From: Actinoplanes octamycinicus
GTDB lineage: Bacteria; Actinomycetota; Actinomycetes; Mycobacteriales; Micromonosporaceae
Assembly (NCBI RefSeq): GCF_014205225.1
Contig: NZ_JACHNB010000001.1
Span: 7,607,501 to 7,671,500, forward strand
Direction of reading: 5' to 3'
DNA: 64,000 nucleotides
The position numbers and the translations under genes were made by a program. This document shows, piece after piece, positions 1 through 10,326 of this stretch. The notes beneath the pieces are model-generated. The model had not been told where the DNA came from. It did not search any database and saw only the letters and a list, made by a program, of their open reading frames with translations. The stretch's first letter is position 1. Every line of letters starts with the position of its first letter.

Positions 1-294
1 ACCGTGGATCAGGTGTTCTGGGCGATCAACAACTACAACCTGCTGCGCCACCTGGCCGGCGGGGAGCTGGTGACCGAGCTGAACACGCTCTGGCCCGCGG
101 AGCGGTCGGGCGCCGACCCGGACGCGCTGAACGAGCATCTGGGCGCGCTGCACGAGCTGGACGCTCAGGGTGACGAGCGGGGCGCCGACCTGGACTGGCC
201 GACCGCGATGGCCACCATGGAGTCGATCACCGGGTTCCGGATCGACGTGGACTGGTTCCGCCGGCCGCACTCGTGGGCGCGGATCAAGGTGTGA
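1..294 (+). CDS. 3' end of an unrecognised protein (partial)
   Basis: The reading frame is open from the first base and stops at 294, so this is probably the C-terminal part of a longer protein that begins outside the window. A GTG at position 4 could be read as a start, but no ribosome binding site can be judged. The visible 96 or so residues are acidic and soluble (start VDQVFWAINNYN, end SWARIKV), without membrane segments or a motif I recognise. It runs towards the minus-strand transporter at 362. Confidence 0.5.
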   Translation, partial: TVDQVFWAINNYNLLRHLAGGELVTELNTLWPAERSGADPDALNEHLGALHELDAQGDERGADLDWPTAMATMESITGFRIDVDWFRRPHSWARIKV

Positions 295-361
295 CGCGGA
301 GCTGGCCAGCGGCTCCGTGCGGTACCGCGAGGCGGGGCCTACCGGCGTACCGAAAAGGGAA

Positions 362-1201
362 TCAGACGCTGACCAGGACCACGCCCGCGGCGACCAGGAT
401 CGAGGAGATGATCCGCCAGCGGCCGAACGGCTCGCCGAAGCGGACCACCCCGATCACCGCGGCGATCACCACGCTGCTCTCCCGGAGCGCCGCGACCGGG
501 GCGAGCGCGCCGCGGGTCTGCGCCCACAGCACCAGGCCGTAGGCGCCGACCGAGAGCAGGCCGCCGGTCAGGCCGAGGGTGCGGTGCGGGCGGAGCTGGG
601 CGAGCAGCTTGCGGCCGCGCATGGCCAGGGCGACCAGCGGGATCGCCGGTCCCATCAGCAGGAACAGCCAGCCGGCGTAGCCGGCCGTGGTGCCCGCGGC
701 CCGGACCCCGATCCCGTCGATCGTGGTGTAGGCGGCGATGCTGACCCCGGTGAGCAGCGCCGCGGTGATCGACGGCAGCTGGGCCCGGCCGGGCACGCCG
801 CCGGCGAAGACCAGGATGCCCAGGCCCACCGAGATGATCACCACGCCGAGCAACTGGACCGGGCCGGGCACCTCACCGATCAGCAGCGCGGCGCCGCCGG
901 CCACCAGCAGCGGCGACGCGCCCCGGGTGAGCGGGTAGACCTGGCTGAAGTGGCCGAGCCGGTAGCCGCGCATCAGCAGCACCAGGTAGACGACGTGCAC
1001 CGCCACCGAGAGCAGCAGCCACGGCCAGGACCCGGCGGCGGGCAATGGGGTGGCCAGCACCATCGGCACGGCGATCACCGCGCCCGCCACCTGGATCAGC
1101 ACGAAGCCGATCAGCCGGTCCGGGATCGCGTGGGCGATCGCGTTCCAGGCGGCGTGCAGCACCGCGGCGAACAGCACCGCGACGACAATCCCGGTGGACA
1201 A
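362..1201 (-). CDS. EamA/DMT-superfamily transporter
   Basis: Integral membrane protein of 279 residues, almost entirely hydrophobic, with about ten predicted helices in two repeats, as in the drug/metabolite (EamA) transporter superfamily. The repeat-end feature AALRESSVVIAA followed by GEPFGRWR is typical of the second EamA half. Substrate unknown; members export amino acids, metabolites or drugs. The only in-frame upstream start is TTG at 1201, just after an in-frame stop and about 9 nt behind an AAGGGG ribosome-binding sequence. It diverges from the patatin gene across 50 bp. Confidence 0.85.
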   Translation of the reverse strand: MSTGIVVAVLFAAVLHAAWNAIAHAIPDRLIGFVLIQVAGAVIAVPMVLATPLPAAGSWPWLLLSVAVHVVYLVLLMRGYRLGHFSQVYPLTRGASPLLVAGGAALLIGEVPGPVQLLGVVIISVGLGILVFAGGVPGRAQLPSITAALLTGVSIAAYTTIDGIGVRAAGTTAGYAGWLFLLMGPAIPLVALAMRGRKLLAQLRPHRTLGLTGGLLSVGAYGLVLWAQTRGALAPVAALRESSVVIAAVIGVVRFGEPFGRWRIISSILVAAGVVLVSV

Positions 1202-1251
1202 CCCGCGTCACCCCTTTTCTCGGCCCCGTCGGCTGGTTACCGTTCAGGATC

Positions 1252-2091
1252 ATGACAAAGGCTCTCGTTCTCGGCGGCGGCGGTGTCACCGGCATCGCCT
1301 GGCATCTCGGTCTGCTCTGCGGTCTGCAGCGGGCCGGCGTCCCGCTGACCGGCGCGGACAGGATCATCGGCACCTCGGCCGGTTCGGTCGTCGGCACGCT
1401 GGTCGCCGCGGGCATCGACCTGGAGGCGGCGGTCGCGCTGCAGCAGGTCGACGTCACCCCGCGGCCCGGCGGCAGCGGCAGCGGGGGCGGCGGGAGCAAC
1501 GGCCGCTGGCTGGCCGCGCTCGCCGTGCTGGCCGACCCGTCGATCCCGGCGCAGCAGGCCCGCGCCCAGGTCGGCGCGATGGCGCTCGCGGCGGACACGC
1601 CCGAGGAGCGGTCGTTCGTGGCGCAGATCGAGGCGATCCTGCCGGTTCGCGAGTGGCCGGACCGGGATCTGCGGATCACCGTGGTGGACACGGCCGACGG
1701 GCAGGACGAGGTGCTGACCGCCAAGTCCGGGGTGCCGCTGGTGAGCGCGGTCGCGGCGAGCTGCGCGGTGCCCGGCCTGATGCCTCCGATCACCATCGGT
1801 GACCGCCGCTACATGGACGGCGGGGTCCGGGTCGGTGCGGGTGCCGACCTGGCGGCCGGCGCGGAGCGGGTGGTGGTGATCGCCCCGCTCGCCATGCTCA
1901 GCCGCGACCGGATCGTCACCGAGCTGGGCCTGACCGGCGCGCCGAAGACCCTGCTGATCGAGCCGGACGAGGCCGCGGTCGAGGCTTTCGGCGGCAACTT
2001 CATGGATCCTTCGCGGCGCGGTCCGTCGGTCCGCGCCGGGTTGGCGCAGGCCGAGGCCATTGCTGATTCGGTACGCGCGGTCTGGTCCTGA
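1252..2091 (+). CDS. patatin-like phospholipase
   Basis: Cytosolic 279-residue patatin-family lipid acyl hydrolase. It has the glycine-rich oxyanion loop GGGGVTG (residues 8-14), the nucleophile elbow GTSAG (Ser42), and the DGG motif whose Asp189 completes the Ser-Asp dyad. Length matches small bacterial patatins such as the RssA/YlbK group, so it probably hydrolyses phospholipid or other acyl esters. ATG 1252 is chosen because the glycine loop starts right after it; an upstream frame extension is non-homologous sequence antisense to the transporter. A TACCGT box 8 nt before ATG allows leaderless expression, though AGGA is also present. Confidence 0.88.
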   Translation: MTKALVLGGGGVTGIAWHLGLLCGLQRAGVPLTGADRIIGTSAGSVVGTLVAAGIDLEAAVALQQVDVTPRPGGSGSGGGGSNGRWLAALAVLADPSIPAQQARAQVGAMALAADTPEERSFVAQIEAILPVREWPDRDLRITVVDTADGQDEVLTAKSGVPLVSAVAASCAVPGLMPPITIGDRRYMDGGVRVGAGADLAAGAERVVVIAPLAMLSRDRIVTELGLTGAPKTLLIEPDEAAVEAFGGNFMDPSRRGPSVRAGLAQAEAIADSVRAVWS

Positions 2092-2099
2092 CCCGACGC

Positions 2100-2215
2100 C
2101 GCCAGCGATCGAACTCCCGGCCGGCGCCAAAAGCGATCCGGGCTCCCGGCCGGCGTCAAAAGCGGCCCGGGCTCCGGGTCGGCGTCAAAAGCGGCCCGGG
2201 CTCCCGGCCGGCTCC
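2100..2215. repeat. 29-bp tandem repeat, 3 clear copies
   Basis: Three head-to-tail 29-bp units start at 2129, 2158 and 2187, each opening with AAAAGCG and containing CCGGGCTCC. A degenerate copy precedes them from about 2100. They fill the gap between the convergent patatin and amidohydrolase genes. Units carry self-complementary CCGGG/CCCGG stretches, so the array could form hairpins and help end transcription from both sides. Confidence 0.8.
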
Positions 2216-2273
2216 TTCAGCGAGCCGGGAGACAATCGTGCTCCTTGAGCGGGCCGGGAGCCGGCCGTGCTCC

Positions 2274-3461
2274 TCAGCGGACCCGGATCCCGGCCCGGTA
2301 GACGGCCGCCACCGCGGTCAGCGCCCCCGGGTCGGTCAGCGGGTCGCCGGCCACCGCGAGCAGGTCGGCGTCGTAGCCGGCCGCGACACGTCCCTTCCGG
2401 TCGCCCAGCCCGCACGCCCGCGCCGCGACCGAGGTGACCGACCGCAGCGCCTCGACCGGCGGGATGCCGAGCAGGCCCACCATCATCGCCGGGCCGTAGC
2501 CGAGCACGTCGGCCGGTTTGAGCGGCCCGATCCCGGCGTCGCTGCTGCACACCAGCGGCACCCCGGCCGCCCGCAGCTCCAGGAACACCGTGATGAGCAG
2601 CGGCAGCATCTTCTCGATCCGGGGTGGCCGGGACACCCCGGGCACCGGTTTCAGGGCGACCGTGGCGCCGATCGGGATGCCGGCCGCGGCGATCGCCCGC
2701 ACCACCGCCGGGTCCGCCTCGGCGCCCTCGGCGGTCATGAACGTGCCATGCTCGATCATGTCGACGCCGGCGGCGACCGCGTCGGCGATCCCGGCCCCAC
2801 CGTGCGCATGCACGGTCACCGGCAGGTGGCACCGGTGCGCCTCGTCGGCCGCGGCCCGCATCTCGGCCGCGCCGAACTGGGACACGTGCGACGCGCTGCC
2901 CTCGGTCAGCTCACCGCCGGTACCCATCACCTTGATCACGTCGACGCCGTGCTCGGCGTGTTCACGCACCGCGGCCCGGACCGCGTCCGGGCCGGGCTCG
3001 ACGCCGCCGCCGAGGAACCAGCAGTGCCCCCGGCCGGTGGTGATCGGCGGACCGGCGACGAGCAGCATCGGGCCGGCGGCCGGGTCGGCGGCCAGCTCGG
3101 CGCGCAGCCGCAGCGACAGGTAGCCGCGGTCGCCGAGGTCGCGGGCGGTGGTGACGCCGGAGGCGAGGGCGAGCCGCGCGTTCGCCCGCATGGTGGACAG
3201 CACCTGCTCGTCGCCGGCCGTGGCCAGCCCGCTGACCGGGTCGGCGGTGGCGTCGAAGACGAAGTGGACATGCGTGTCGACCAGGCCGGGCAGCAGGGTG
3301 ACCGCGCCCAGGTCGGTGACCGGGACGCCGGCGGGCAACTCGCCGCCGGACTGGACGGCGACGATCCGTCCGTTCTCGATCAGCACCGCGGGTTTCTCGA
3401 CCGGCTGCTCGCTCACCCCGTCGAAGAGCCGGCCGGCTCGCACAGCCAGCATGAGAACCAT
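2274..3461 (-). CDS. amidohydrolase (imidazolonepropionase/prolidase-like)
   Basis: Metal-dependent TIM-barrel amidohydrolase, 395 residues. The metal ligands are visible: DTHVHF after the beta-sandwich, the lysine region VDVIKVMGTGG, the histidine strands VTVHAHG and EHGT, and the catalytic aspartate SSDAG. The closest group is the imidazolonepropionase-like amidohydrolases, many of which cut Xaa-Pro or cyclic amide bonds; the true substrate cannot be read. Start ATG 3461, with ATG 3452 as alternative. It lies 56 bp downstream of jetD in the same direction, so some read-through from the Wadjet operon is possible, but no functional link is evident. Confidence 0.85.
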   Translation of the reverse strand: MVLMLAVRAGRLFDGVSEQPVEKPAVLIENGRIVAVQSGGELPAGVPVTDLGAVTLLPGLVDTHVHFVFDATADPVSGLATAGDEQVLSTMRANARLALASGVTTARDLGDRGYLSLRLRAELAADPAAGPMLLVAGPPITTGRGHCWFLGGGVEPGPDAVRAAVREHAEHGVDVIKVMGTGGELTEGSASHVSQFGAAEMRAAADEAHRCHLPVTVHAHGGAGIADAVAAGVDMIEHGTFMTAEGAEADPAVVRAIAAAGIPIGATVALKPVPGVSRPPRIEKMLPLLITVFLELRAAGVPLVCSSDAGIGPLKPADVLGYGPAMMVGLLGIPPVEALRSVTSVAARACGLGDRKGRVAAGYDADLLAVAGDPLTDPGALTAVAAVYRAGIRVR

Positions 3462-3517
3462 TCGACGCCGGTTGCTCGGCTGCCGTCGATCGGCTACCCG
3501 GTCCGATTGCGAGCCTT

Positions 3518-4747
3518 TCAGGTGTCTTCGCGGAATGTCCGGCCCATGTCGCTCCGCATGGGTCCGGCCTGACCCGCCAAGACCTGAAGCAGTCGGGTTG
3601 CGGCGTGGGTGAGCGGGATGGCCTCCTGTTCGATGCGCCGGAACGGGGTGGGGCCGGCGGTGGCGATGGTGTGGTACGCGATGGTCTCCGCCTCGGTCAG
3701 GTGCGGCAGGAGCACCGGTGACGCTTTGATAGGCCGGCCCGCCCTGTCGTGGTTGACCCCGTGCAGCGCGTACTGGTGCAGGTCAGCGGCTTCCATGAGG
3801 ATGGAGGAGACCTGTTTGGCCGGTGCGCCGTCCGGCGCGGGCTCGGCGAGGGCAGCGCGGAAATGGTCGAGGATCGCGTACCCGTCCGCGTCGATGTCGC
3901 CCCAGTAGACGACGTGCTCCGCGGAGCGGATCCACGGCACGTTCGCAAGGAGGACGGCCGCGGCCTTACCCCCACCCTCGACCACGATCGTATCGCTGAC
4001 CGGCGGGAACCAGAGACGGGAGTCGCGGTTCTCCACGACCAGGACGACGCGCGGCTGATAGGCGATGTCGTGCACGTCCCCGGTGGTCCAGGCGTCGTGC
4101 CGGCGCCGGCCGGACGCGGCGTGGCGTGGGTCGACGTCACGCCCGGCGACGTCGCGCAGCAGCCCGCCGTGCGTGTCGAGCCATTTGGTGTGCATCCCCG
4201 GCACCGGAAGTTGCCGCCGCGTCCAATCACCGGCGTCGGGGTGCCGGCGCAGCCAGGTCACCGCGTTGATCAGGACGTCAACGTCGGTGGCGGCAAGGCG
4301 GTAGACGGCCCGCAGCGTGGCCGGGGTGAGGGTGGCGCCGGCCGATCGCAGGGCCGAGGCCAGCGCCCGGGCCCGGCCGATGTCCACGGCCGGTGGCCCG
4401 GCATCGTCGCGGGTGTCGCGGAGGAGCGTGGCGGCGCCGTCCAGGTCCGCCTGCAGCACGGCCGGGAAGTCGCCGGTGACGCCTCGGACGGTCACCGCGG
4501 CCCGGGCGACTTCCACACCGGCGGGGAGCCGGCCGCAGAAGTCGCGCCACTGCATGTGCCACCCGTGCCAGGCGGTGTATCCGAGCTGCTCGACGGCTCT
4601 GCCGGTCCGCACCCCCGGGCGCAGCCGAACGGAGAATGCGACGGGGTCGCCGGCGCCGAGTTCCGCGCACACCGCCTCCGCCCACTTCTGGTCGAGCTTG
4701 CGGCCGACCGCCGCGACCGCGGCGAGCGGGGTGACGAGCGCGCTCAT
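3518..4747 (-). CDS. jetD: Wadjet defence subunit JetD (MksG-like nuclease)
   Basis: Fourth gene of the type I Wadjet operon, 409 residues (DUF3322 N-terminal part plus DUF2220/TOPRIM-like C-terminal part). The nuclease core is intact: VVLVVENRDS gives the metal-binding Glu239, and YWGDIDADGY gives the DxD aspartates (Asp284, Asp286, Asp288). In characterised Wadjet complexes the SMC motor JetABC reels in small closed circular DNA and JetD cuts it, blocking plasmid uptake. Its ATG overlaps the jetC stop as ATGA (4744-4747), indicating translational coupling. Confidence 0.93.
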   Translation of the reverse strand: MSALVTPLAAVAAVGRKLDQKWAEAVCAELGAGDPVAFSVRLRPGVRTGRAVEQLGYTAWHGWHMQWRDFCGRLPAGVEVARAAVTVRGVTGDFPAVLQADLDGAATLLRDTRDDAGPPAVDIGRARALASALRSAGATLTPATLRAVYRLAATDVDVLINAVTWLRRHPDAGDWTRRQLPVPGMHTKWLDTHGGLLRDVAGRDVDPRHAASGRRRHDAWTTGDVHDIAYQPRVVLVVENRDSRLWFPPVSDTIVVEGGGKAAAVLLANVPWIRSAEHVVYWGDIDADGYAILDHFRAALAEPAPDGAPAKQVSSILMEAADLHQYALHGVNHDRAGRPIKASPVLLPHLTEAETIAYHTIATAGPTPFRRIEQEAIPLTHAATRLLQVLAGQAGPMRSDMGRTFREDT

Positions 4748-7700
4748 GCGTCCGGCAGACCGACCAGGAGCTTCGCCCAGGATCGGCCGTGCGCATTCTT
4801 GAGGATCACGTACTCCGCGTCCACGTGCGGTTCGATCGCGCTGTGCTTGTCGTTCGGAGCGCCGATGACCAGTTGGAAGCCCAGTCCGCGCCAGGCACCG
4901 ATGGCACGGCCGGTGAAATGCGCATCCGCCTTGATCAACGCCTCGTCGAGGAAGACCGGGGCGTAGCGGGGACGGGCAGCGCCCGCGTCACCCAGCTGGT
5001 ATCGCAGTGCGGCGCCGACGATGAACGCGACGAGCTCCTGCGACTCGCCGCCGGACTTCTCACCGATGTGGTCGTAGACCGCGACGTGCCGGCCGTCGAG
5101 GTCGATCTTCTCGGCGCTGATCCGGACGTGGTTGCGCACGTCGACGAGGTCGGCGAAGTCCGGCGCGGTGCGGCGGATACGGTCGATCACCCTGGCCATC
5201 CGGTGATAGGCGCGTTCCCGGTCATCCTCGGTCGCGGCCTTGTCGATGAGGGCACGTACGTCGCGTAGCTCCTTGCGGAAGCGGGCGCGCGTCGTGGAGT
5301 GGCTCTCCTGCGGGTCGATGCGCAGCCGGTGTCCGTCGTCGGCGAACGGCAGTTCAGCGAGGATGCGGTTGACCGGGTCGATCCGGTCGCGGATCTCCCG
5401 GACCGCGGCGGCGAGTTCGCTGTCCAGGCCGGTCAGGTCGTTGCCGGACAGATTGAGCAGGCTGTCCCGCCACTCCGTCTCCAGCTCGTGCAGGCCACTG
5501 GACTCCAGGTCGGTGAGCAGGTGGTCGAAGTCGCGGTAGGAGGCGTCCGGGTCGACGCCGAGGTTCGGGTTCGGCCAGCGTTCGAGGAACGTGGAGAAGA
5601 TGTCGAGCAGCGCCTTCCGCGACCGGCCGATCGAGTCCGCCGCGGTTCGCCGGTCGGTGTCGAGCCGCTCGGTCGCGCGTTTCACTCCCGCGTCGAACTG
5701 CGCGAGCAGGTCCACCGGGCCGGCGCTGTCCGGGTCGTTGTCGAAAAGGGTCTCCAGGTAGTCCCGGTGGTCCTCGTCGAGGGTGACGCCGGATGCGGTG
5801 GCCGTGTCGAGCGCCGTCTGGGCGCGATCCACCTCGTCGACGATGGCCGCCCAGGACTTCGCCACGGCGTCCCGGGTGTCCTTCTGCCGGCCGACACGCT
5901 CGGTGAGGTCTCTGACCTGCTGCTTGAGGTCGTCCAGCTGGCGCTGCAGCTGATCGATCTCCGGGTTGCCGGCGCGGATCTCCTCGATGACGCCGTTCCA
6001 GCGATCACGTTCCGCCCGCACCGCATCGACGTCCACCTGATCCCACGAGAACTCAGTCACCAGCTGGTAGGCGGTGCGTCTGGCTTCCAGCGAGTCGAGG
6101 TTCTCCTCCTGCGTCGACACTCTCGCGACGGCATCGTCGAGGCGCTGGCGCGTACGGGTGCTACGGTCCTCGAGTTCGGCGAGCGTCCTGCTGTTCGTGA
6201 AGCCGAGCACGTTGGCGCGGCCGTGACCGCCGTGCGCGCCGCGGCCGCCGTCCGACGTCTGGCCGGTGATCGTGAGGGCCTTGGCGTACTGCGGCAGCAG
6301 CCGGGGCGAGTCGACGCAGACGTACGCGAACCGGCGGGCGAGTTCGCTCTTGAGCCAGGCGGTGAACGGCGACGGCCGGTAGTCGAGCCGCCCGGGGAGC
6401 GTCTTGCCGTCGAGTCCGACCTCGTCCCGCAGCCCGGTGCGGACGCCCTCGAACTGGACCCGCCGCGCGGTCGACACCGAGTTGATCGCCTCGCGGAACG
6501 CGTTCAGCCGGCCGATGTCGATCAGCAGCCGGGTGGCGAATCCGCCGAGCGCCAGGTTGAACGCCTCCCGCCACGGCTCGAACTCGGTCCGCACCTCGAT
6601 CAGCTCGCCGACGAACGGCAGGTCCTCAGGGCCGAGTCCGGCGGCCTCGGCCAACGCCGCGCGTGCCGCGTGCAGGTCGGTCGGGATGTTGCCGCGGCGG
6701 GCCTTGACCGCGGTGTGCTCGGCGCGCAACGCTTCCAGCTCCTGCTCGGCCGCTTTCCGCTCCGCCATCGCGTCGGCGTAGGCCTGCTGAGCGGTCCGCC
6801 GGGCGTCGACGTCCGCCACTGAGCGATGCGCCGTCTCGACCAGCCCGGCGAAGTCCGCACCGGTCGAGACCGAGGCGCCGATCGTGACCAGCACCCGGTC
6901 CAGTCGCTCCCGGGCGCGTTCCACCTCGGCCAGCCGCTGCTCCACGACGCGGATCTCCCGCTGCGCGGTGTCCATGCGGTCCCCACCCGAGGCGCGAATG
7001 GTGTCGGCGATTCCGTCGCGCTGCGTCTCGGCCGCGGTGACCAGGGCGTTGGTCTCCGCCAGCTCCTCCTGGGCGCGGCGGTGCCGCTGGTCCAGGTCCT
7101 TTTCTGCCGAGCGCAACAGGTCGAGCCGGCGGTGATGACGCCACAGCGCGGCGGGCGACGCCGCGTCGGTGAAGGACCCGATCTCATCGATCGACCGCAA
7201 CCGGTCCACCGCTTCGTCGATGGTGCGCCGGTGGTCGCGGATCGGGGTCAACGCCTTCACCTGCTGGCGGGCGGTGATCATCCGGGCGCGGGTGCCGGAC
7301 AGCTCGTCGAACTGCTGCACCACCGCGTCCGCGGTAGCAAGCGTGGAAGGCTCCTCCAGGACCATCGTCTTGTACAGGGCGTCGACCGTGGTGATCTGCT
7401 GGCCGGCCTGGATCCGGCCGAGCAACGCGACCGCTTTGTGCCCGTCCCCGGCGGCGCCGATGCCGAGCGTGGTGTGCAGGCGCGCGGTGAAGTCCCGGTC
7501 GGTCTCGCACCAGTTCAAGCCGGTTGCCACCACGTCGGCGCGGGCGAGCTTCCGGCTCGCCGGGCCCTCCAGCGCTCGCAGCTGATATTCGTGGTCGCAG
7601 GTGGCGCGTACCGCCACGACGTCGTCCAGGGTGCGGGCGGACGACGGGACGTACCAGGCGCGCAGCGCGGTGAACTCGGCACCGGTGTGGTCCACCCAGG

Positions 7701-8088
7701 TCATCGCGATGGCAGACCAGGTGTCGCGGCCGTCGCCACGCAGCACTCGGAGCTTCGTCTCCCCGTCGGTGCGTGACTCGTCGAGCTTGCCGCGCGCGTA
7801 GGAGAGGATGTTGCGCTGGTCCTTGCCCCGCGGCCGGCCGACCACTCCGCCGTTGGACGCCCCGTTGAAGGGAGTCGTGTGCGGCATGAGCAACGCGATG
7901 TACGAGTCCATCAGTGTCGACTTGCCCGATCCGGAACCGCCGCTCAGCAGGGTGGCGCCGGGCGCGAGCCGTACGTGGTGATACCCGTCGTAGCCGCCCC
8001 AGTTGACCAGTTGCAGGTCGCGCGCCACCCACTGCTGACCTCGGGACGCCGCCGGGACCAGGCCGAACAGCGTGTCGATCATGCTCAT
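4744..8088 (-). CDS. jetC: Wadjet SMC-like ATPase JetC (MksB-like)
   Basis: SMC-family ATPase of 1114 residues. Order: N-terminal ATPase lobe with Walker [10 protein letters not shown] (residues 50-58), long coiled coils rich in Arg, Glu and Ala, a central globular hinge-like region around residues 480-650, a second coiled coil, then the C-terminal lobe with signature KSGGES (from 1011) and Walker B VFLDE (Asp1048, Glu1049). All catalytic motifs are present, so it should be an active DNA-translocating motor. ATG 8088 is preferred over an in-frame ATG at 8118 because it overlaps the jetB stop as ATGA (8085-8088). Confidence 0.94.
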   Translation of the reverse strand: MSMIDTLFGLVPAASRGQQWVARDLQLVNWGGYDGYHHVRLAPGATLLSGGSGSGKSTLMDSYIALLMPHTTPFNGASNGGVVGRPRGKDQRNILSYARGKLDESRTDGETKLRVLRGDGRDTWSAIAMTWVDHTGAEFTALRAWYVPSSARTLDDVVAVRATCDHEYQLRALEGPASRKLARADVVATGLNWCETDRDFTARLHTTLGIGAAGDGHKAVALLGRIQAGQQITTVDALYKTMVLEEPSTLATADAVVQQFDELSGTRARMITARQQVKALTPIRDHRRTIDEAVDRLRSIDEIGSFTDAASPAALWRHHRRLDLLRSAEKDLDQRHRRAQEELAETNALVTAAETQRDGIADTIRASGGDRMDTAQREIRVVEQRLAEVERARERLDRVLVTIGASVSTGADFAGLVETAHRSVADVDARRTAQQAYADAMAERKAAEQELEALRAEHTAVKARRGNIPTDLHAARAALAEAAGLGPEDLPFVGELIEVRTEFEPWREAFNLALGGFATRLLIDIGRLNAFREAINSVSTARRVQFEGVRTGLRDEVGLDGKTLPGRLDYRPSPFTAWLKSELARRFAYVCVDSPRLLPQYAKALTITGQTSDGGRGAHGGHGRANVLGFTNSRTLAELEDRSTRTRQRLDDAVARVSTQEENLDSLEARRTAYQLVTEFSWDQVDVDAVRAERDRWNGVIEEIRAGNPEIDQLQRQLDDLKQQVRDLTERVGRQKDTRDAVAKSWAAIVDEVDRAQTALDTATASGVTLDEDHRDYLETLFDNDPDSAGPVDLLAQFDAGVKRATERLDTDRRTAADSIGRSRKALLDIFSTFLERWPNPNLGVDPDASYRDFDHLLTDLESSGLHELETEWRDSLLNLSGNDLTGLDSELAAAVREIRDRIDPVNRILAELPFADDGHRLRIDPQESHSTTRARFRKELRDVRALIDKAATEDDRERAYHRMARVIDRIRRTAPDFADLVDVRNHVRISAEKIDLDGRHVAVYDHIGEKSGGESQELVAFIVGAALRYQLGDAGAARPRYAPVFLDEALIKADAHFTGRAIGAWRGLGFQLVIGAPNDKHSAIEPHVDAEYVILKNAHGRSWAKLLVGLPDA

Positions 8089-8756
8089 GCGGTGGCCTTG
8101 GCCTGGTCGCGCAGCCACTGGTCAAGCTCGGCCAATTTCTCTCTGCTCAGCACGACCTCCACCAGAGGGGTGATCCGGTACCGGCCGGTCGACTCCTCGG
8201 CGAGCAGGCCCTCACTGACGAGCCGCTGCACCGCGTTGCGCACCTCCTGCTGGCGCCGGGCCAGGTTGAGATCGTGCGGGTCGAAGTAGGTCAGCACGGT
8301 CTGCTCCAGTTCCTCGATGTCCACTCGAGCGGACGTCTCGCCCGTGCCGCGCTCCCGCTGGTAGACGGTGCGCAGGTGGACCAGGACCAGGGTCTCGGCC
8401 CGGTTGTAGGGGTCGTCCTTGAGCAGGATCGGCACGTCCAGCTCCACCGATCGCACCTGCTGCTTGTAGGCGACGCCCCGGTCGTGGTCGACCACCAGGC
8501 GGACGAACAGGTCGTGCATGCGCGACTCGATGATCTGCTGGTTCTCCAGCAGCGTGCGCCACTGCGCCGGGTTCTTCTCGGCGAGCAGGAACTTGCGCCG
8601 CAACAGCTGGACCAGCACCCGGCGGACATCCGCGTCCAGCGTGCCCGCGTCGCCGGCGAACAGCTCGGCGGGATCCTCCTCCATCGAAACCGGATCGATG
8701 AACCCGGCCGCCTCGCCCGCCGACCAGTCGTCGTCAGTCTCGACCGGCTCACTCAT
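8085..8756 (-). CDS. jetB: Wadjet subunit JetB (MksE-like, DUF4194)
   Basis: Small winged-helix (KITE-type) subunit of 223 residues, DUF4194 family. The first 35 residues are acidic; then come helical repeats and a C-terminal winged helix that includes [17 protein letters not shown] and [10 protein letters not shown], typical of MksE/JetB. In the complex JetB bridges the kleisin JetA and the SMC JetC. Start ATG 8756 is chosen because it overlaps the jetA stop by 8 bp; an upstream in-frame ATG at 8801 would add a basic stretch lying inside jetA. Confidence 0.9.
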   Translation of the reverse strand: MSEPVETDDDWSAGEAAGFIDPVSMEEDPAELFAGDAGTLDADVRRVLVQLLRRKFLLAEKNPAQWRTLLENQQIIESRMHDLFVRLVVDHDRGVAYKQQVRSVELDVPILLKDDPYNRAETLVLVHLRTVYQRERGTGETSARVDIEELEQTVLTYFDPHDLNLARRQQEVRNAVQRLVSEGLLAEESTGRYRITPLVEVVLSREKLAELDQWLRDQAKATA

Positions 8757-10251
8757 CGCCACCGCTCCTGTCCGCGCCGAACGGGTTCGCCGCCACCACA
8801 CCGCCGAGAGCGAACCGCCGCCGGGTCCGGTCCGGGCGCACCGTATCGACCACCTCGACCTCGGCCGTCTCGGTCATCCCCGCACCGTTGGCGATCTCCA
8901 GCAGGCCGAGCAGATCGACCGGCCGCTGGAGCTCCGCACCCGCCGCGCGGAACGCGGCCACGACATCGACGCTCGCCGCGCCGCCCGCGAACGCCGCCAG
9001 ATGCGTGTGCAACTCGGCGTACCGGGGGCCGCCCCAGGCCCGGGTGTCGACGGCCGGCATCTCCTCAGTCTCCGCCCAGTCCCGCAACGGCGCCGGAGGT
9101 TGCGGCGGCCGCGGGTCGGTCATCCGCTGACGCAGGTGTCCGACGTCGGCGACCGGCAAGCGGCGCAGCGGCTCGACGGCCTCGCCGCGCCGCGAGCCGG
9201 GAATCCACCTGTGCAGGCCGGACATGACATCCCGCAGCAATTCGTCCACCTGACGGTCCCGCATCGGATCGTGGTTGCGAACCTGGCTGGTGATCACGTG
9301 CGACGCCTGCCGCTGGGCGGCCAGCACCTCCTTGACCCCTTGTTCGATCCGCCGCGATATCTCGGTCAGCTCGCGCCGCTGCTGCTCCGGCAGCAGCTCG
9401 GTGAACCGGTGGCGCAGGACAGTACGCAGCTGCCCCCACAGGGTGTCGATCTGCGCCGGGTCGCCGATCAGGCGCAACGCCCCGGCAAAGGCGCGACCCT
9501 CCGGTGTCGCGTCCAAGATCCGCTGACCGCGCGCCAGGTACTCGCGCAGCACCTCACCGGTGGGCCGCACGTCGTGCCGCAGTTCCGCGACTACGTCGCG
9601 CTGAATCGCTTTGATCGACTCGGCCACGCGGGCGAAATCCGCGGGCAGTTCCCGCGCCAGGTGCAGCACGTTCTCGGCCGCTTCGAGCAGCTGCTCGTCG
9701 GCGACGGTCTCGACGGCGCCACCTTTCTCGAGCCGTGTCAGCTCCTTCTGCCGCTGCTGGATCTCCTCGTGCAGGCGCACCATCCGGGACATCAGGTCCG
9801 GGTCCGCGTCCTGCGCGAGTCGCTCGATCGCGTCCAGCAGCGTTCTGACCCGCGACTCGGACACCCTGGTCCGCGCCCCGCCCACCCGCCCGGCGACCTC
9901 GAGGGCACCGACGCCGTACGCCGACAGCCGGTACACCTCGACATCGTCGTCGGACACCTGCCGGACCAGCCATCCCGCCTGCACCCACTGCCGGCAGAGA
10001 TCACGCGCGGTGCCCGCCGGCAGAGGCTGGCCGTCCTCGTCGCCGTAGCCCGCGGCCCGTAACTGGTCGAGGGCGTCGTTGATCTCCGCATGCGTGTCCG
10101 CGACCGCGACCGTCGGCCGTTCCGCGGTGAAGACCATCGCCAGCACCGTCACCACGAAGGGCGCGTGCGTCTGGTGCAGCAAGGCGAGCATCGGATTCTG
10201 GAACGCCCGCAACGCACCCTGATAAGCACCTTCAACACCTCGTGTAGCCAT
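8749..10251 (-). CDS. jetA: Wadjet kleisin-like subunit JetA (MksF-like, DUF3375)
   Basis: First gene of the operon, 500 residues, DUF3375 family. It is the kleisin-like subunit that closes the SMC ring. Visible features are an N-terminal winged-helix segment ([19 protein letters not shown], then [18 protein letters not shown]), a helical middle with the coiled coil [17 protein letters not shown], and an alpha-helical remainder. With jetB, jetC and jetD it gives the canonical type I order A-B-C-D. A TAGGCT box ends 8 nt before ATG 10251, so the operon probably has its own leaderless or near-leaderless promoter, separate from the response regulator gene 75 bp upstream. Confidence 0.9.
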   Translation of the reverse strand: MATRGVEGAYQGALRAFQNPMLALLHQTHAPFVVTVLAMVFTAERPTVAVADTHAEINDALDQLRAAGYGDEDGQPLPAGTARDLCRQWVQAGWLVRQVSDDDVEVYRLSAYGVGALEVAGRVGGARTRVSESRVRTLLDAIERLAQDADPDLMSRMVRLHEEIQQRQKELTRLEKGGAVETVADEQLLEAAENVLHLARELPADFARVAESIKAIQRDVVAELRHDVRPTGEVLREYLARGQRILDATPEGRAFAGALRLIGDPAQIDTLWGQLRTVLRHRFTELLPEQQRRELTEISRRIEQGVKEVLAAQRQASHVITSQVRNHDPMRDRQVDELLRDVMSGLHRWIPGSRRGEAVEPLRRLPVADVGHLRQRMTDPRPPQPPAPLRDWAETEEMPAVDTRAWGGPRYAELHTHLAAFAGGAASVDVVAAFRAAGAELQRPVDLLGLLEIANGAGMTETAEVEVVDTVRPDRTRRRFALGGVVAANPFGADRSGGDE

Positions 10252-10259
10252 CAGCAGAC

Positions 10260-10265
10260 AGCCTA
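10260..10265 (-). promoter_or_regulatory. candidate -10 box of the jetABCD operon
   Basis: On the minus strand TAGGCT lies 8 nt upstream of the jetA ATG. It fits the TAnnnT actinobacterial -10 pattern and the spacing seen at other likely leaderless genes in this window. Confidence 0.45.
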
Positions 10266-10326
10266 AGGCCGGGCCGCTCCGGGCCGGTCAGCGGCCAGAA
10301 CTCCCGCAGGAGCGGCGGCCCGGGAC

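Noticed and set aside
170..1255. Long plus-strand frame over the DMT transporter
   Set aside because: Antisense to a clear transporter gene; composition is His/Asp/Arg-rich and it has no motif.
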